63,016 bases of DNA. Origin: Mesorhizobium sp. LMG 17147 (lineage in GTDB: Bacteria > Pseudomonadota > Alphaproteobacteria > Rhizobiales > Rhizobiaceae). Positions 11,229-20,199 of the stretch are shown one piece after another; positions within the stretch are counted from its first letter, which is position 1; each line of letters begins with the position of its first letter. The notes below the pieces were generated by a model. The model was not told the origin of the DNA. It saw nothing but the letters and a program-made list of their open reading frames with translations, and made no database searches. The translations under genes were made by a program, and so were the position numbers. The stretch lies in assembly GCF_024297145.1 (NCBI RefSeq), contig NZ_JANCTC010000025.1, positions 1 through 63,016 of the forward strand. Reading direction: 5' to 3'.

Positions 11229-13656
11229 ATGGTCGACCTTGAAATATTCGCGCAAGTGGAAAACATAGTTCGCCAGCGTATCAAGAAAACGCGCGCCGAA
11301 ATTGGGGCTTCACTTGGTCACATCGCCAACGGCAATCCGCTGGCCGCCGAACAGACCCTCTCCAGGCGCCTCGACAGGTTGCAGGTAAAGGCGTCGCTCA
11401 GCCGCACCGAGGCGGAGATGATATCGGCAGCAATCGACATGAGATCTGCCGGGGAAAGAAAGGTGGCCGCCAAACAGCCAGGACCGGAGGCAATTCTCGG
11501 CCCAACGCTCGATTTCATCGGGGTCGCATTTCTGGAGCGTGGGCGCCGTGCCGCCGATGCGGTCGGCCGCGTTGCCTTTCTAAACGGCAATCCGCAAGGA
11601 TCGGGTTCTGGTCGGGCCAAGGCTGTTCCTCACAAACAACCATGTGATTTCGTCGCCGGCGGATTCCCGGCGCTTCCAGGTCCAGTTCGATTATGAGCAG
11701 GACGGTGCAAATGCCGTGCGCACGCCGACGACGTTCCTGTTCGATCCTGAATCCTGTTTCGTGACCGATAGCATAGAAGGTCTGGATTACACGCTGATCG
11801 GGGTCGGCGAGCGGCGTTCCGGCCCAAAGGAACTGGGGGAGTTCGGTTTTATCTCGCTGTCGGACGCGCGCGACAAGCATATGCTCGGCGAAATCGCCAA
11901 CATCGTCCAGCATCCCGATGGCCGCTTCAAGGAACTGGTCCTGCGTGAAAACCGGCTGGTGGCCCGCGACGAAACGGTTCAAGTGCTGCACTATGTTGCC
12001 GATACCGAACAGGGTTCGTCCGGTTCACCGGTCTTCAACAACGAATGGGAGCCCATTGCCCTGCACCATTGGGCCGGCCCGTTCCACGAGGTGACGGGCA
12101 TAGCTGGCTATGCGCTTGCGCGCGAGATCAACGAAGGCATACGGATCAGCGCCATCGTTGACGATCTGGGCGCTAGAAAGTCCAGGCTGCCGGGCTCGTC
12201 GGCATCGGCGGTTTCGGAAGCTCTGGCGATTTGGTCCGGCACGCCGCGCATGATGGATGAGACAGTTCGGCTGAACGCCGACATTCGCGGAGACGTGCCG
12301 GACAAGCCGGTGCAGCGGCCTGAACCGGATCGCGGCGCGCCAGCGACGAGACATAATGCCGATGGCTCGGTCACGTGGACTTTTCCCGTCGAGATAAATG
12401 TCCGCGCGCCGTTGATCGACCGCGACGGAGGCGATGCAAGACGAAACGACGGCAAAGGTCCAGCAAGCAAACCCGCCAAGGTCATGGCCATCGCCGAGGC
12501 CGCGGGTTGGAAAACAGAGGATTTCGATGATCGTGGAGGGTATGAACCCGGCTTCATACCGGGCTTTGTCCTGCCAATGCCGACGGTTGCCAATTCACCC
12601 TACCGGTTGGCCAAAAACCTTCTTGCCAAACCCGGCGAGGACCCACACGAATTGCGCTACCATCATTTTTCGATCTTGATGAACGCCGATCGCAGGCTTG
12701 CCTTCGTCACCGCCTGCAATATCGATGGATCCCGCACCAAGGCGGTCAATCGTGAGGACAAGACGGTCATCGACAACCCGTCGCTTGTCAACCTGGGGGT
12801 GGAGTCGATTTCCGGGTCGGAAGCCAGCGATGCTTTCCGGCCCGATCGCCGCATCGACCTTGGCGAGCAGATGACCCAGGAATTCTATTCGAGCCAGAAT
12901 GTGCCCGGATTTCCCGTCGCAAAATCCAAGGAACGAATAGCTCGAATGTTCCAGAAGGGCCATATTACGCTTCGCGGGGACCCCGCATGGGGCGTCGATC
13001 AGGAGGCGGTCGCGGCAGAACGCGACACGTTCTTTTATACCAATGCTGCGCCGCAAGTCGGCTTCTTCAATCAGGGAAGCTCGCTTGACCATCCCGGCTC
13101 CAAGGGGAAGCTGAGATGGCGCGCGGTGGAAACCTATGTGCTGCGCAACGCTTATACGACGCGAGGCCGGGTCACGGTGTTTGCCGGGCCAGTGTTCCGC
13201 GAGGACGATCCTCCCTACCGCTTCGACAGCCATGTTCCGCTGAAGTTCTGGAAGATCGCGCTGTGGTCCGATCAAGGTGGCCTGCGCGCCATCGCGCTGC
13301 TGGCCGACCAGAAGCCGGTTTTGGAAGTGATGCCCGAAGCGTTCGGCGAGCGTGCCGAGGCATTCGACGACCCGCTTGAAATTGCCAGGGTATCGGAGTT
13401 TCTTTCGACGGTGGCCGAGATCGAACAGCTGACCGGTCTGAACTTTGGCCAGCAGGTGCGCGACGCCGACATTCGGGCCGGTTCCGAATCGGCTCCAGCA
13501 CAGACTTTCAACCCAAGGCATCTAACGCCCAGTACGTCACGGCCAAAGGCTTCATCGCCCAAGACTTCGACGCCCAAGGCTTCGGCGCCCAAGGCTTCGG
13601 CGGCCGGCGCCAGACGTCCTGCCAGGCGATCGAAGCGATCCGCGTCCGACAACTGA
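11229..13656 (+). pseudogene. Trypsin-like peptidase fused to NUC1-type nuclease, frameshifted
   Basis: Two frames together encode one protein. 11229-11696 (good GAGGAGGG site before ATG) gives a helical N-terminal region and ends out of frame; 11644-13656 continues the same domain. In the second frame the text just before 11644 reads GPRLFLTNNHVISS, the catalytic-histidine strand of a trypsin-like fold, so the shift lies near 11605-11608. Asp (GLDYTLIGV) and Ser (GSSGSP) follow. From about residue 350 of the second frame there is a DNA/RNA non-specific endonuclease domain with FQKGHITLRGD, WG and TNAAPQ motifs. The C-terminus has repeated APKAS-like units. The nuclease half alone could still be translated from GTG at 11644. 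One inserted or two deleted bases explain the break. Confidence 0.82.
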
Positions 13657-13713
13657 AGATTGCGGCTTCTGCCGCTCGAAGGCGGTCATCCGTTCAGCCC
13701 GGCATGAGCAAGC

Positions 13714-14460
13714 TCAGTCCGGCATGAAGCCGGTGCGCAGCGCGTGAGCCCATTCGGGCCGCCCCGCCTGCTCGGCCTGACGCGCCGCCGCGTCATGGTC
13801 ATAGTCGACGGCGATGGATTCGAAACGATCGGGGTGCAAGTCGACGATGCCATAGCGGGCGTGTGGCGAGCCTTGCTCCGAGACATGCGCCGGTGGGGTC
13901 GAATCGTCATAGGCCGGGCAGCCGATGCTGCCCGGATTGAAAATGACCGGACCGCCGGGAATGCGGATCAGCTCGCTGCGGTGGCTGTGGCCGCAAAGCA
14001 TGATGCGGCAGGCGGGATCGACCGCGCCGAGGCGCCGCTCGATTGCGGCCAGCGGCGCGCGCACCAGCCGGCCCTCGACGATCGCGTCAGTCAGGTATTT
14101 TTCGTCGTGGTCGGGCCGGGCATGGAAGGCGATCACGCCGGGCGCCACCTCCAGCATGACGGGCAGCGCGAACAGCGCCTCACGCTGGGCTGCCGTCAGC
14201 CGTTCCTGCGCGTAGCGGTCGGACGGCCACATGGTCTCGTCGGCAGTGTCGCGGGCAACGCGGCGGTCGTGATTGCCGCGTACCGTCGGCAGGTCGAGCG
14301 CCTCGAGCCGGTCCATGGTCTCGCGCGGCCACAGCGGGCCGGAAACGCAATCGCCGAGATCGACGATTAGGTCGGCGCCGCCGCGCTGCCGCAGATCGTC
14401 GAGCACGGCGTCGAGCGCCAGGACATTGCCGTGGATGTCGGCGAGGACGGCAATGCGCAT
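13714..14460 (-). CDS. Metallophosphoesterase, YfcE/MJ0936-like
   Basis: Calcineurin-like phosphoesterase of 248 residues. All metal-binding motifs are present: DIHGN at the N-terminus, GDCVSGP, GNHD, and the C-terminal CGHSHR. These bind two metal ions that activate water for phosphate-ester cleavage; the natural substrate is unknown. The open frame extends upstream, but ATG at 14460 is preceded by GGAG at normal distance and puts DIHGN at residue 8, as in the family. Convergent with the protease-nuclease gene and downstream of the ArsR gene on the same strand. Confidence 0.88.
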   Translation of the reverse strand: MRIAVLADIHGNVLALDAVLDDLRQRGGADLIVDLGDCVSGPLWPRETMDRLEALDLPTVRGNHDRRVARDTADETMWPSDRYAQERLTAAQREALFALPVMLEVAPGVIAFHARPDHDEKYLTDAIVEGRLVRAPLAAIERRLGAVDPACRIMLCGHSHRSELIRIPGGPVIFNPGSIGCPAYDDSTPPAHVSEQGSPHARYGIVDLHPDRFESIAVDYDHDAAARQAEQAGRPEWAHALRTGFMPD

Positions 14461-14554
14461 GGCAGGCTCCGTTAATTGGAATGGCTGGAGGGCAGGTGAA
14501 GCTACTTTGCTCGTCTCGCGAAGCGGGCGAGAGCGGAACCCAGCTTCGCGCTGG

Positions 14555-14911
14555 TCAGGCGCGGACTTCGATCTCGTGGCCGCCGACCGCCGGCAACGAT
14601 GCGTCATCGCCGGCCGCGGCAATAACGCTGTCGAGCAGGCCCGGAAAGCGGCGGTCGAGATCGTCACGGCGCAGCGTGATCAATCGGCTGGTGCCAACCG
14701 CCTCGGTGCGGGTGACGCCGGCCTCACGCAGCTTGGCCAAATGGTAACTCAGATTGGTTTTCGAGGCGAAGTCGAGGAACCGGCTGCAATTCAGCGGCAC
14801 GCCCTCTTTGCTGGCGAGATAGCGCACTATGGCCAGTCGCGTCGGGTCGCCGAGCACGGCAAGCACGTTCGCCAGGCTGATCTGGTCGGCGGTGGGATGG
14901 GGCAAGGTCAT
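14555..14911 (-). CDS. ArsR-family transcriptional regulator
   Basis: 118-residue winged-helix repressor. The recognition region ASKTNLSYHLAKLREAGV and the N-terminal VLGDPTRLAIVRYL are classic ArsR/SmtB features. I see no cysteine-rich metal site (one cysteine only), so it probably senses something other than a soft metal. It is divergent from the MFS gene at 15105, and a perfect inverted repeat lies between them, so it likely controls that transporter and perhaps itself. Confidence 0.88.
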   Translation of the reverse strand: MTLPHPTADQISLANVLAVLGDPTRLAIVRYLASKEGVPLNCSRFLDFASKTNLSYHLAKLREAGVTRTEAVGTSRLITLRRDDLDRRFPGLLDSVIAAAGDDASLPAVGGHEIEVRA

Positions 14912-15073
14912 GCCCAGGAATTAAGCACATTCGGAGCCGATTTCAACGCATCTCCTCTCGTGGCCAATGGACACATAGTTTCGTCCCGTCGGCCCGTCCT
15001 GCCACCGGGCTGTCAGGATGGTTCGGCTATTTTGCAGCGGCTTTATTGACATCATGCCCTGTTATGTCCAATT

Positions 15074-15091
15074 GTTCAATAACCTTTGAAC
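15074..15091. promoter_or_regulatory. Putative ArsR operator
   Basis: A perfect inverted repeat, GTTCAA-N6-TTGAAC, ends 13 bases before the MFS start codon. Its size and TTCAA/TTGAA half-sites are what ArsR-type repressors commonly bind. The position would block transcription or early elongation of the transporter gene. Binding by the adjacent regulator is inferred from location only. Confidence 0.55.
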
Positions 15092-15104
15092 TAAGGAAAT
15101 TGCC

Positions 15105-16283
15105 ATGGATAAGCGCCTCATCTGGCTTGCGCTCGGATCGTTCACGATTTCGACCGAAGGTTTCGTCATCTCCAGCCTTTTGCCCGATATTGCAAAGGAT
15201 GCCGCCATCTCCGTTCCCCTCGCCGGCACACTGATCACCGCGTTTGCGCTCGCCTATGCGATCGGCACGCCGATCCTGGCAACGCTGACCGGCGAATGGG
15301 ACCGTCGCCGCGTCATCCTGTGGACGCTGGTGTTCTTCGTGTTGGGCAACGTCGCCGCGGCGCTGAGCTCCTCCTTCGAATTGCTGTTGATCGCGCGCAT
15401 CGTCATGGCGCTGTCGTCAGGCCTGTTTGCGGCGACCGCACAGGGAACGGCCGTTGCGCTTGTCGACGATCATCACCGCGCCCGCGCCATCGCCGTGGTC
15501 GTCGGCGGCACTACGGTTGCGGTCGCGGTCGGCGCACCGCTCGGCGCGCTCGTTGCGACGGTTGCCGGCTGGCGCGGCACCTTCTTTGCCATTGCCGGCC
15601 TTGGCGCGCTCGCCGGCGCGATCCTGTGGTACCGGCTGCCGCGCGGCATCGTCGGCACTAGGCTGCCGCTCCGGATGCGGTTGGCCGCGGCACTTCGCCC
15701 CGGCGTCATGCCTATCCTGGTGACGACCATCCTGGCCCTGATCGGCGCCTTCACCGTCTTTGCCTTTGTCGCGCCGCTCGCCATCGAAGGTGGCGGTCTG
15801 AACCCGATCGCGCTTCCCGGAATGCTGCTCGCTTTCGGCGTTGGCGCGGTCATCGGCAATATCGGCGGCGGTCAGGCCGCCGACCGTTTCGGCGCGACGC
15901 GCACCGTCTGCTGGTCGCTGGCGCTGAGTGCCGCCATGCTGGTCACGTTTTCGCTGATCCCGATGTTCCTGCCGCGCGAGATCGCCGGGCCGGCGCTCAT
16001 GGCCATGATGGTGCCGTGGGGCATCGTCGGCTGGGCGTTCCCGCCGGCACAGGCCAGCCGTATCATCAAGCTGGCGCCCGATGCCGCGCCCATCGTGCTG
16101 TCGCTGAACGCTTCGGCGCTCTATCTCGGCGTCGCACTGGGTGCCGTGGTCGGCGCCGCGGTGCTGCGCTATGGCGCACCGGCCGACCTCGGCGTGGTCG
16201 CGGCGGCATTCCCGATCATCGGTCTGGGCGTAGTGCTGGCGGGCCACCTGGCGGCGCGACCGGTGGCGATGCCGGCCGAATAG
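15105..16283 (+). CDS. MFS transporter, DHA1 drug/sugar efflux type
   Basis: 392 residues with twelve predicted membrane helices and no other domain. The N-terminal ISTEGFVISSLLPDIA helix resembles the AraJ/arabinose-efflux branch of the DHA1 family; the motif A loop is present in altered form (LTGEWDRRRVIL). It probably exports a small molecule using the proton gradient; the substrate cannot be read. Control by the divergent ArsR protein is likely through the inverted repeat just upstream. Confidence 0.87.
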   Translation: MDKRLIWLALGSFTISTEGFVISSLLPDIAKDAAISVPLAGTLITAFALAYAIGTPILATLTGEWDRRRVILWTLVFFVLGNVAAALSSSFELLLIARIVMALSSGLFAATAQGTAVALVDDHHRARAIAVVVGGTTVAVAVGAPLGALVATVAGWRGTFFAIAGLGALAGAILWYRLPRGIVGTRLPLRMRLAAALRPGVMPILVTTILALIGAFTVFAFVAPLAIEGGGLNPIALPGMLLAFGVGAVIGNIGGGQAADRFGATRTVCWSLALSAAMLVTFSLIPMFLPREIAGPALMAMMVPWGIVGWAFPPAQASRIIKLAPDAAPIVLSLNASALYLGVALGAVVGAAVLRYGAPADLGVVAAAFPIIGLGVVLAGHLAARPVAMPAE

Positions 16284-16304
16284 GGCTGTTAGCGGAGCTT
16301 GGCT

Positions 16305-16336
16305 GCCGGCCGCTGATAATTCAACTCGCGGCCGGC
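16305..16336. terminator. Hairpin between convergent MFS and marR genes
   Basis: Nine-base arms GCCGGCCGC (16305-16313) and GCGGCCGGC (16328-16336) flank a 14-base loop; the right arm overlaps the end of the MarR gene. No T-run follows on either strand, so termination efficiency is doubtful. Confidence 0.4.
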
Positions 16337-16779
16337 GGTACGTCAAAATCAAGCGCGGCGATTTCGTCCAGCGCCGCTCGCAGGCTTGCGGCCTGCTCTT
16401 TTCCAAACATCTCCTCGAAGCGCTGCTGAGCGACTTGCCACAGCTTCAGAGCTTCTTCGAGCTTGATCCGGCCCTGCGATGTCAGCCTGACGCGCCTGAT
16501 GCGGCGGTCGGCAGGGTCGGAGAAGGTCTCGATATAACCATCCCTGATCAGCGGCTTCAGCGTATGACCGAGGGCCGACAGGTCCATGACGAGGGCCGCG
16601 GCAATGGCACCCATCGTCGGTTCGTTGCCGATGTGGATCTGGTAGAGCAGGCCCTGCTGCGTGGCCTTCAGACCCGATGGGGCCAGCACATCGTCATAGA
16701 ACTGGCCGAGTTTCCGCGTCGCGCGGCGCAGCATGGCGTTGTTGCAAAGCGCCAGGCCGGGCAGGGTGGTTTGGGACAT
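16321..16779 (-). CDS. MarR-family transcriptional regulator
   Basis: 152 residues with the winged-helix core of MarR proteins: the helix-turn-helix around MGAIAAALVMDLSALGHTLK and the wing DPADRRIRRVRLTSQG are unmistakable. Such dimers repress drug-, phenolic- or oxidant-responsive genes and release DNA on ligand binding. I placed the start at 16779 because a longer frame upstream has no family similarity. The gene is divergent from an SDR whose promoter is bracketed by two identical palindromes, making that SDR the probable target. Confidence 0.9.
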   Translation of the reverse strand: MSQTTLPGLALCNNAMLRRATRKLGQFYDDVLAPSGLKATQQGLLYQIHIGNEPTMGAIAAALVMDLSALGHTLKPLIRDGYIETFSDPADRRIRRVRLTSQGRIKLEEALKLWQVAQQRFEEMFGKEQAASLRAALDEIAALDFDVPPAAS

Positions 16780-16848
16780 TGGCGGATTTCCGATGAGGGA
16801 CCGGAAGGGCCCCTCGATGCAAACCAGAAATAGTCCTTGCTCCCCGGA

Positions 16849-16895
16849 TTGACAAGATGGTGGCATATGCCTATGTTTCAATGGTGGCATATGCC
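16849..16895 (+). promoter_or_regulatory. SDR promoter with two MarR-type operators
   Basis: A near-consensus sigma-70 promoter is visible: TTGACA at 16849-16854, a 17-base spacer, and TATGTT at 16872-16877. The 15-mer ATGGTGGCATATGCC occurs at 16857-16871, inside the spacer, and again at 16881-16895, over the start point. Each copy contains the palindrome GGCATATGCC. A dimeric repressor at either copy would block RNA polymerase; the divergent MarR protein is the obvious candidate. Confidence 0.75.
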
Positions 16896-16972
16896 AATAA
16901 TTCGTGTGCCAGTCGAAGCAGGGGTTGCCCTGCGGCACCGGCATTTGGAATCGAACCAGAAGGAACAAGACA

Positions 16973-17764
16973 ATGAGCAATCAGGACAAAGGTACTGCGG
17001 TCGTCACCGGCGCCTCGTCCGGCATCGGTGCGATCTATGCCGACCGGCTCGCCGGCCAAGGTTATGATCTGGTGCTGGTGGCGCGGCGCGCCGATCGGTT
17101 GGAGGAATTGGCGGAGAGGCTCCGCTACGCGTATGGCATAAAGGTCAGCGTCATCGGCGCCGACTTGGCCGACGACGGCGATCTGCGACGGGTCGAGCAG
17201 GCGATATCAACCGACGACAGCGTGACGCTGCTGGTCAACAATGCCGGCCTCGGCGGCGCGCAGGTGGTGGCAACGGCTGAAGCCGATGTCGCCGAGCGCA
17301 TGATCAAGGTCAATGTCGTGGCGCTGACTCGGCTGACGCGCGCGGTGCTGCCGGGGCTGCTGTCGCGCAACCGCGGCGCCATCGTCAACATCGCCTCGGT
17401 GCTTGCCTTCGATACCTCGTTCGGCGGCATCTACAGCGGCACCAAAGCCTACGTCGTCAACTTCACCGAGGCCTTGCAGCGGGAAGTCGCGGGCACGAAG
17501 GTCGCCGTGCAGGTGGTCTTGCCGGGGGCCACGCGGACAGAATTCTGGGAAGTTGCGGGAAGCGATATTGCCAATGTGCCGCAAGAGATCGTGATGACGG
17601 CCGACGATCTGGTCGATGCAGCGCTGGTTGGCCTGGCAAAGGGTGAAGCGTTCACGGCACCGGGTCTTGCCGATGTTGCCGGGGTGGATGCCTTTCTTGG
17701 CGTTCGGCAAGGCTTCTTCGGCAGTCTTCTGGCCGGCAAGCCGGCGGCGCGTTACACTGCCTGA
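16973..17764 (+). CDS. SDR family NAD(P)-dependent oxidoreductase
   Basis: A 263-residue short-chain dehydrogenase of the DltE/YqjQ kind. It shows the cofactor motif TGASSGIG near residue 12, NNAG around 88, and the catalytic YSGTKAY (Tyr and Lys) near 152-156. It reduces or oxidises a carbonyl/alcohol with NAD(P)H; the substrate is unknown. AAGGA sits before ATG at 16973, whereas the longer upstream frame overlaps the operator region. Regulation by the divergent MarR protein is likely. Confidence 0.9.
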   Translation: MSNQDKGTAVVTGASSGIGAIYADRLAGQGYDLVLVARRADRLEELAERLRYAYGIKVSVIGADLADDGDLRRVEQAISTDDSVTLLVNNAGLGGAQVVATAEADVAERMIKVNVVALTRLTRAVLPGLLSRNRGAIVNIASVLAFDTSFGGIYSGTKAYVVNFTEALQREVAGTKVAVQVVLPGATRTEFWEVAGSDIANVPQEIVMTADDLVDAALVGLAKGEAFTAPGLADVAGVDAFLGVRQGFFGSLLAGKPAARYTA

Positions 17765-17782
17765 CATAGCTAAAGACCAACC

Positions 17783-18382
17783 TTACGCTGTCCGCCACAT
17801 CGGAATGATCGAGGCGGCCAGCAGCAGGCCAAGCACGGCGTTGAGCATGCGCCACTGCCGCTCGGTTCGCAGCAACCGGGCGAGCAGCGTGCCCGCCACG
17901 CACCATGCTGCCAGGGATAGAGCCGCTGCAAGGCCGAAGACGGTGCCGAGCAGCAAGGCGAGCTGCAGCGGCCCTTTGGCGAGCGCGGCAAAAGATGCCG
18001 CCGCTCCCAGCCCCATGGCCCAGCCCTTTGGGTTCATCCATTGCAGGCCGGCGCCGCCCAAAAAGCTGTTCGGCTTTGCCATGGCCACGTCCAGATTGGG
18101 CGGACCGCTGCGGCCGATCTTGAGGGCAAGCCATACCAGATAGAGGGTACCGGCCATTTTCATTGCCAGTTGCAGCGAAGGAGCGGCGGCCAGCAGACCA
18201 GCGAGCCCGGCAGCCCCTGCCGCAGCCACTGTGGCCAGGCCGGCCGCACTTCCGGCCATCAGCGGGATAGAGCGGCGAAACCCGAACTGCGCGCCGGACG
18301 CCGTCGACAACGTCGTGGCCATGCCGGGCGTTGAGGTAGAGACCAGCGCGAACAGGACGAGGGGAAGGACGGTTTCAAACAT
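17783..18382 (-). CDS. LysE/RhtB-family exporter
   Basis: A 199-residue integral membrane protein with about six hydrophobic helices. The N-terminal STSTPGMATTLSTASGAQFG and the internal WMNPKGWAMGLGA motif identify the LysE/RhtB amino-acid exporter family. It probably expels an amino acid or related metabolite. AAGGAAG precedes ATG at 18382. It is divergent from a LysR-type regulator with a T-N11-A inverted repeat between them, the standard arrangement for LysE exporters and their activators. Confidence 0.88.
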   Translation of the reverse strand: MFETVLPLVLFALVSTSTPGMATTLSTASGAQFGFRRSIPLMAGSAAGLATVAAAGAAGLAGLLAAAPSLQLAMKMAGTLYLVWLALKIGRSGPPNLDVAMAKPNSFLGGAGLQWMNPKGWAMGLGAAASFAALAKGPLQLALLLGTVFGLAAALSLAAWCVAGTLLARLLRTERQWRMLNAVLGLLLAASIIPMWRTA

Positions 18383-18438
18383 GCTGCTTCCTTTGAAGCC
18401 TGCACGGTAAGCTGTTTTGCTCATCAGTAAATGCAATG

Positions 18439-18468
18439 TTTGCTATGACATGCATTAGCAAATATAAT
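18439..18468 (+). promoter_or_regulatory. LysR-type binding site and -10 element
   Basis: Arms TTTGCTA (18439-18445) and TAGCAAA (18456-18462) form an inverted repeat with the T-N11-A spacing recognised by LysR proteins. A perfect TATAAT follows at 18463-18468, only six bases before the LysR start codon, so the regulator mRNA may be leaderless or nearly so. The site lies about 57-80 bases upstream of the lysE start on the other strand. Confidence 0.6.
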
Positions 18469-18474
18469 GGCTTG

Positions 18475-19344
18475 ATGCTCCGCAACCTCGACACTGTCCT
18501 GATCCGAACCTTTGTCACCGTTGCCGACAGGGCCAGCATGACGGCGGCGGCCAACGCGCTGCATTTGACGCAAGGTGCCGTCAGCCAGCAGGTCAAGCGT
18601 TTGGAAGAGGTTCTCGGCTGTAGGCTGTTCGACCGCGATCGGAGCGGATTGCGGCTGACCCGCTCCGGCGAGCGGCTGTTCGGCAAGGGCAAGCGCCTGC
18701 TTTCGCTCAATGACGAGATCCTGGCGGAGATGGCGGGCGATGCAGTTGCCGGTCAGGTGCGGCTTGGCGTGCCGTACGACCTTGTCGGCACCTTGCTTGC
18801 ACCGGTGCTCAAGGCCTATGCCGAGGCGTATCCGCAGGTCGAGATCTCGCTTGTCTGCGCCTCGTCGCCGGAGCTGGCTGCGGCCTTGGCGGCCGGCACG
18901 ATAGAGCTCGCGGTGATCGAGGAGCCGGTCGGTCGGTCGGCCGGCGAATGCCTTGTTGTCGACCGGCTGGTCTGGGTCGGCGCCAAAGGCGGCGGCGCCC
19001 GCAGCAAACGCCCCTTGCCGGTTTCGATGGTCGCCGAGACCTGCGCGTTCCGTCCGGTTGTACTGGAGGCGCTTAACGAGCACGGGCTGGCATGGCGCAC
19101 CGTATTCGAAAACGGCAGCATCGACGCGACGACGGCGACAGTGCGTTCGGACTTGGCCGTCACCACCTGGTTGGCGTCGACCGTACCTGCGGACCTCGAT
19201 ATTTTGGCCAACGATCCGGATTTGCCGTCATTGCCGAATTTTGCAATCAATCTGCATTTGCCGAAGCACAGCGTTGCGCCTGCCGTACTGGCATTCGCGG
19301 GCCACCTCCGCGATGGATTGGCACGGCGACGAGAGGCGGCTTAA
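18475..19344 (+). CDS. LysR-family transcriptional regulator (LysE-linked)
   Basis: 289 residues: an N-terminal winged helix (LRTFVTVADRASMTAAA-like region with LTQGAVSQQVKRLEEVLG) and a C-terminal periplasmic-binding-like effector domain from about residue 85. The start at 18475 (ATG) gives the usual MLxNLD opening of LysR proteins; an earlier in-frame ATG at 18436 would run through the operator. It probably activates the divergent LysE exporter in response to the exported amino acid, by analogy with LysG/ArgP systems. Confidence 0.88.
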   Translation: MLRNLDTVLIRTFVTVADRASMTAAANALHLTQGAVSQQVKRLEEVLGCRLFDRDRSGLRLTRSGERLFGKGKRLLSLNDEILAEMAGDAVAGQVRLGVPYDLVGTLLAPVLKAYAEAYPQVEISLVCASSPELAAALAAGTIELAVIEEPVGRSAGECLVVDRLVWVGAKGGGARSKRPLPVSMVAETCAFRPVVLEALNEHGLAWRTVFENGSIDATTATVRSDLAVTTWLASTVPADLDILANDPDLPSLPNFAINLHLPKHSVAPAVLAFAGHLRDGLARRREAA

Positions 19345-19353
19345 AACAGCAAA

Positions 19354-19380
19354 AAGGACGGCCAGTGTTCAGCCGTCCTT
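19354..19380 (-). terminator. Rho-independent terminator
   Basis: Arms AAGGACGGC (19354-19362) and GCCGTCCTT (19372-19380) form a hairpin. Read on the minus strand it is followed by TTTTTGCTGTTTT, so it ends transcription of the dihydrofolate-reductase-like gene; it may also work weakly for the LysR gene arriving from the other side. Confidence 0.75.
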
Positions 19381-19396
19381 GATCGCCCTGCGGCAT

Positions 19397-20049
19397 CTAC
19401 TTCCAGTTCTTGCGCCGCTGGATCTCGGCTTCGGAAGGCTGTTCCGGGGCAAAGGACCCGGTCTTGATCTCGCCGGAGCGCTCATAGCTCGCCATGAGGA
19501 CGCCGGTGGTCGATGCCTGCGAACGGGTCAGCTTGAAGGCGGCAGGCATCGCGCCGCTGCCGAACAGTTTTTTGCCCTTGCCCAGCACCAGCGGGAAAAT
19601 CAGCAGGCTGATCTCGTCGATCAGGTCATTGGCGAGCAAGGTCTGGATCAGCTCGCTCGATCCCTGAATGAGCAGGTCGGGGCCGTCCTCCTGCTTCATC
19701 CGGCGCAACGTCGCCACGACATCGCTGCCGAGCGGCTGGCTGTTTTGCCAGGACAGCGTATCTGGCCTGTGCGTAGCCACATATTTGGTGACGGCGTTGA
19801 AGCTGTCGGCGATCGGGTCATTCTTCTGGTAGGGCCAATGGGCGGCGAAGATGTCGTAGGTCTTGCGGCCGAGAAGCAGCGCGAACGGTTTTGAAAACGT
19901 CTCGCCCATGGCGGCACCCATCACGTCGTCCCAGTAGTGGAACGTCCAGCGCCAAATTTGAAGCCGCCGACAGGGTCCTCTTGCGGGCCGCCGGGCGCCT
20001 GCATGACGCCGTCGAGGCTGACGAATGTTGCGGCGATGATCTTCCTCAT
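19397..20049 (-). pseudogene. Dihydrofolate reductase family protein (RibD C-terminal-like), frameshifted
   Basis: The first part reads MRKIIAATFVSLDGVMQAPG from ATG at 20049, with GGAG before it, as far as GGFKFG. It then loses frame; the continuation, WTFHYWDDVMGAAMGE, is in the next frame and runs to the stop at 19397 with LLLGRKTYDIFAAHWP, LLIQGSSELIQTLL and LLIFPLVLGKGKKLF, all typical of this reductase-like family. The break is one missing base at about 19946-19953. These proteins are predicted NADPH-dependent reductases of unknown substrate. Everything else looks intact, so a sequence error is possible. Confidence 0.85.
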
Positions 20050-20199
20050 TGGAGCTCCCTTTCGCTGATCCGTGCCGTCATGGCCGGACTTCGAGCCAAG
20101 GACGGGCAGACAGACATTTGTCCGACAGCGGCCGGCAAATTTCCAGGGCTGGAAGGACGGATGATTGCCGACGTTGTTGGGTCAGTTTGGAGCAGACGC

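Noticed and set aside
11027..11284. 85-codon minus-strand frame between the SH3 gene and the protease-nuclease gene
   Set aside because: No protein-like pattern or ribosome-binding site; overlaps the real start at 11229.
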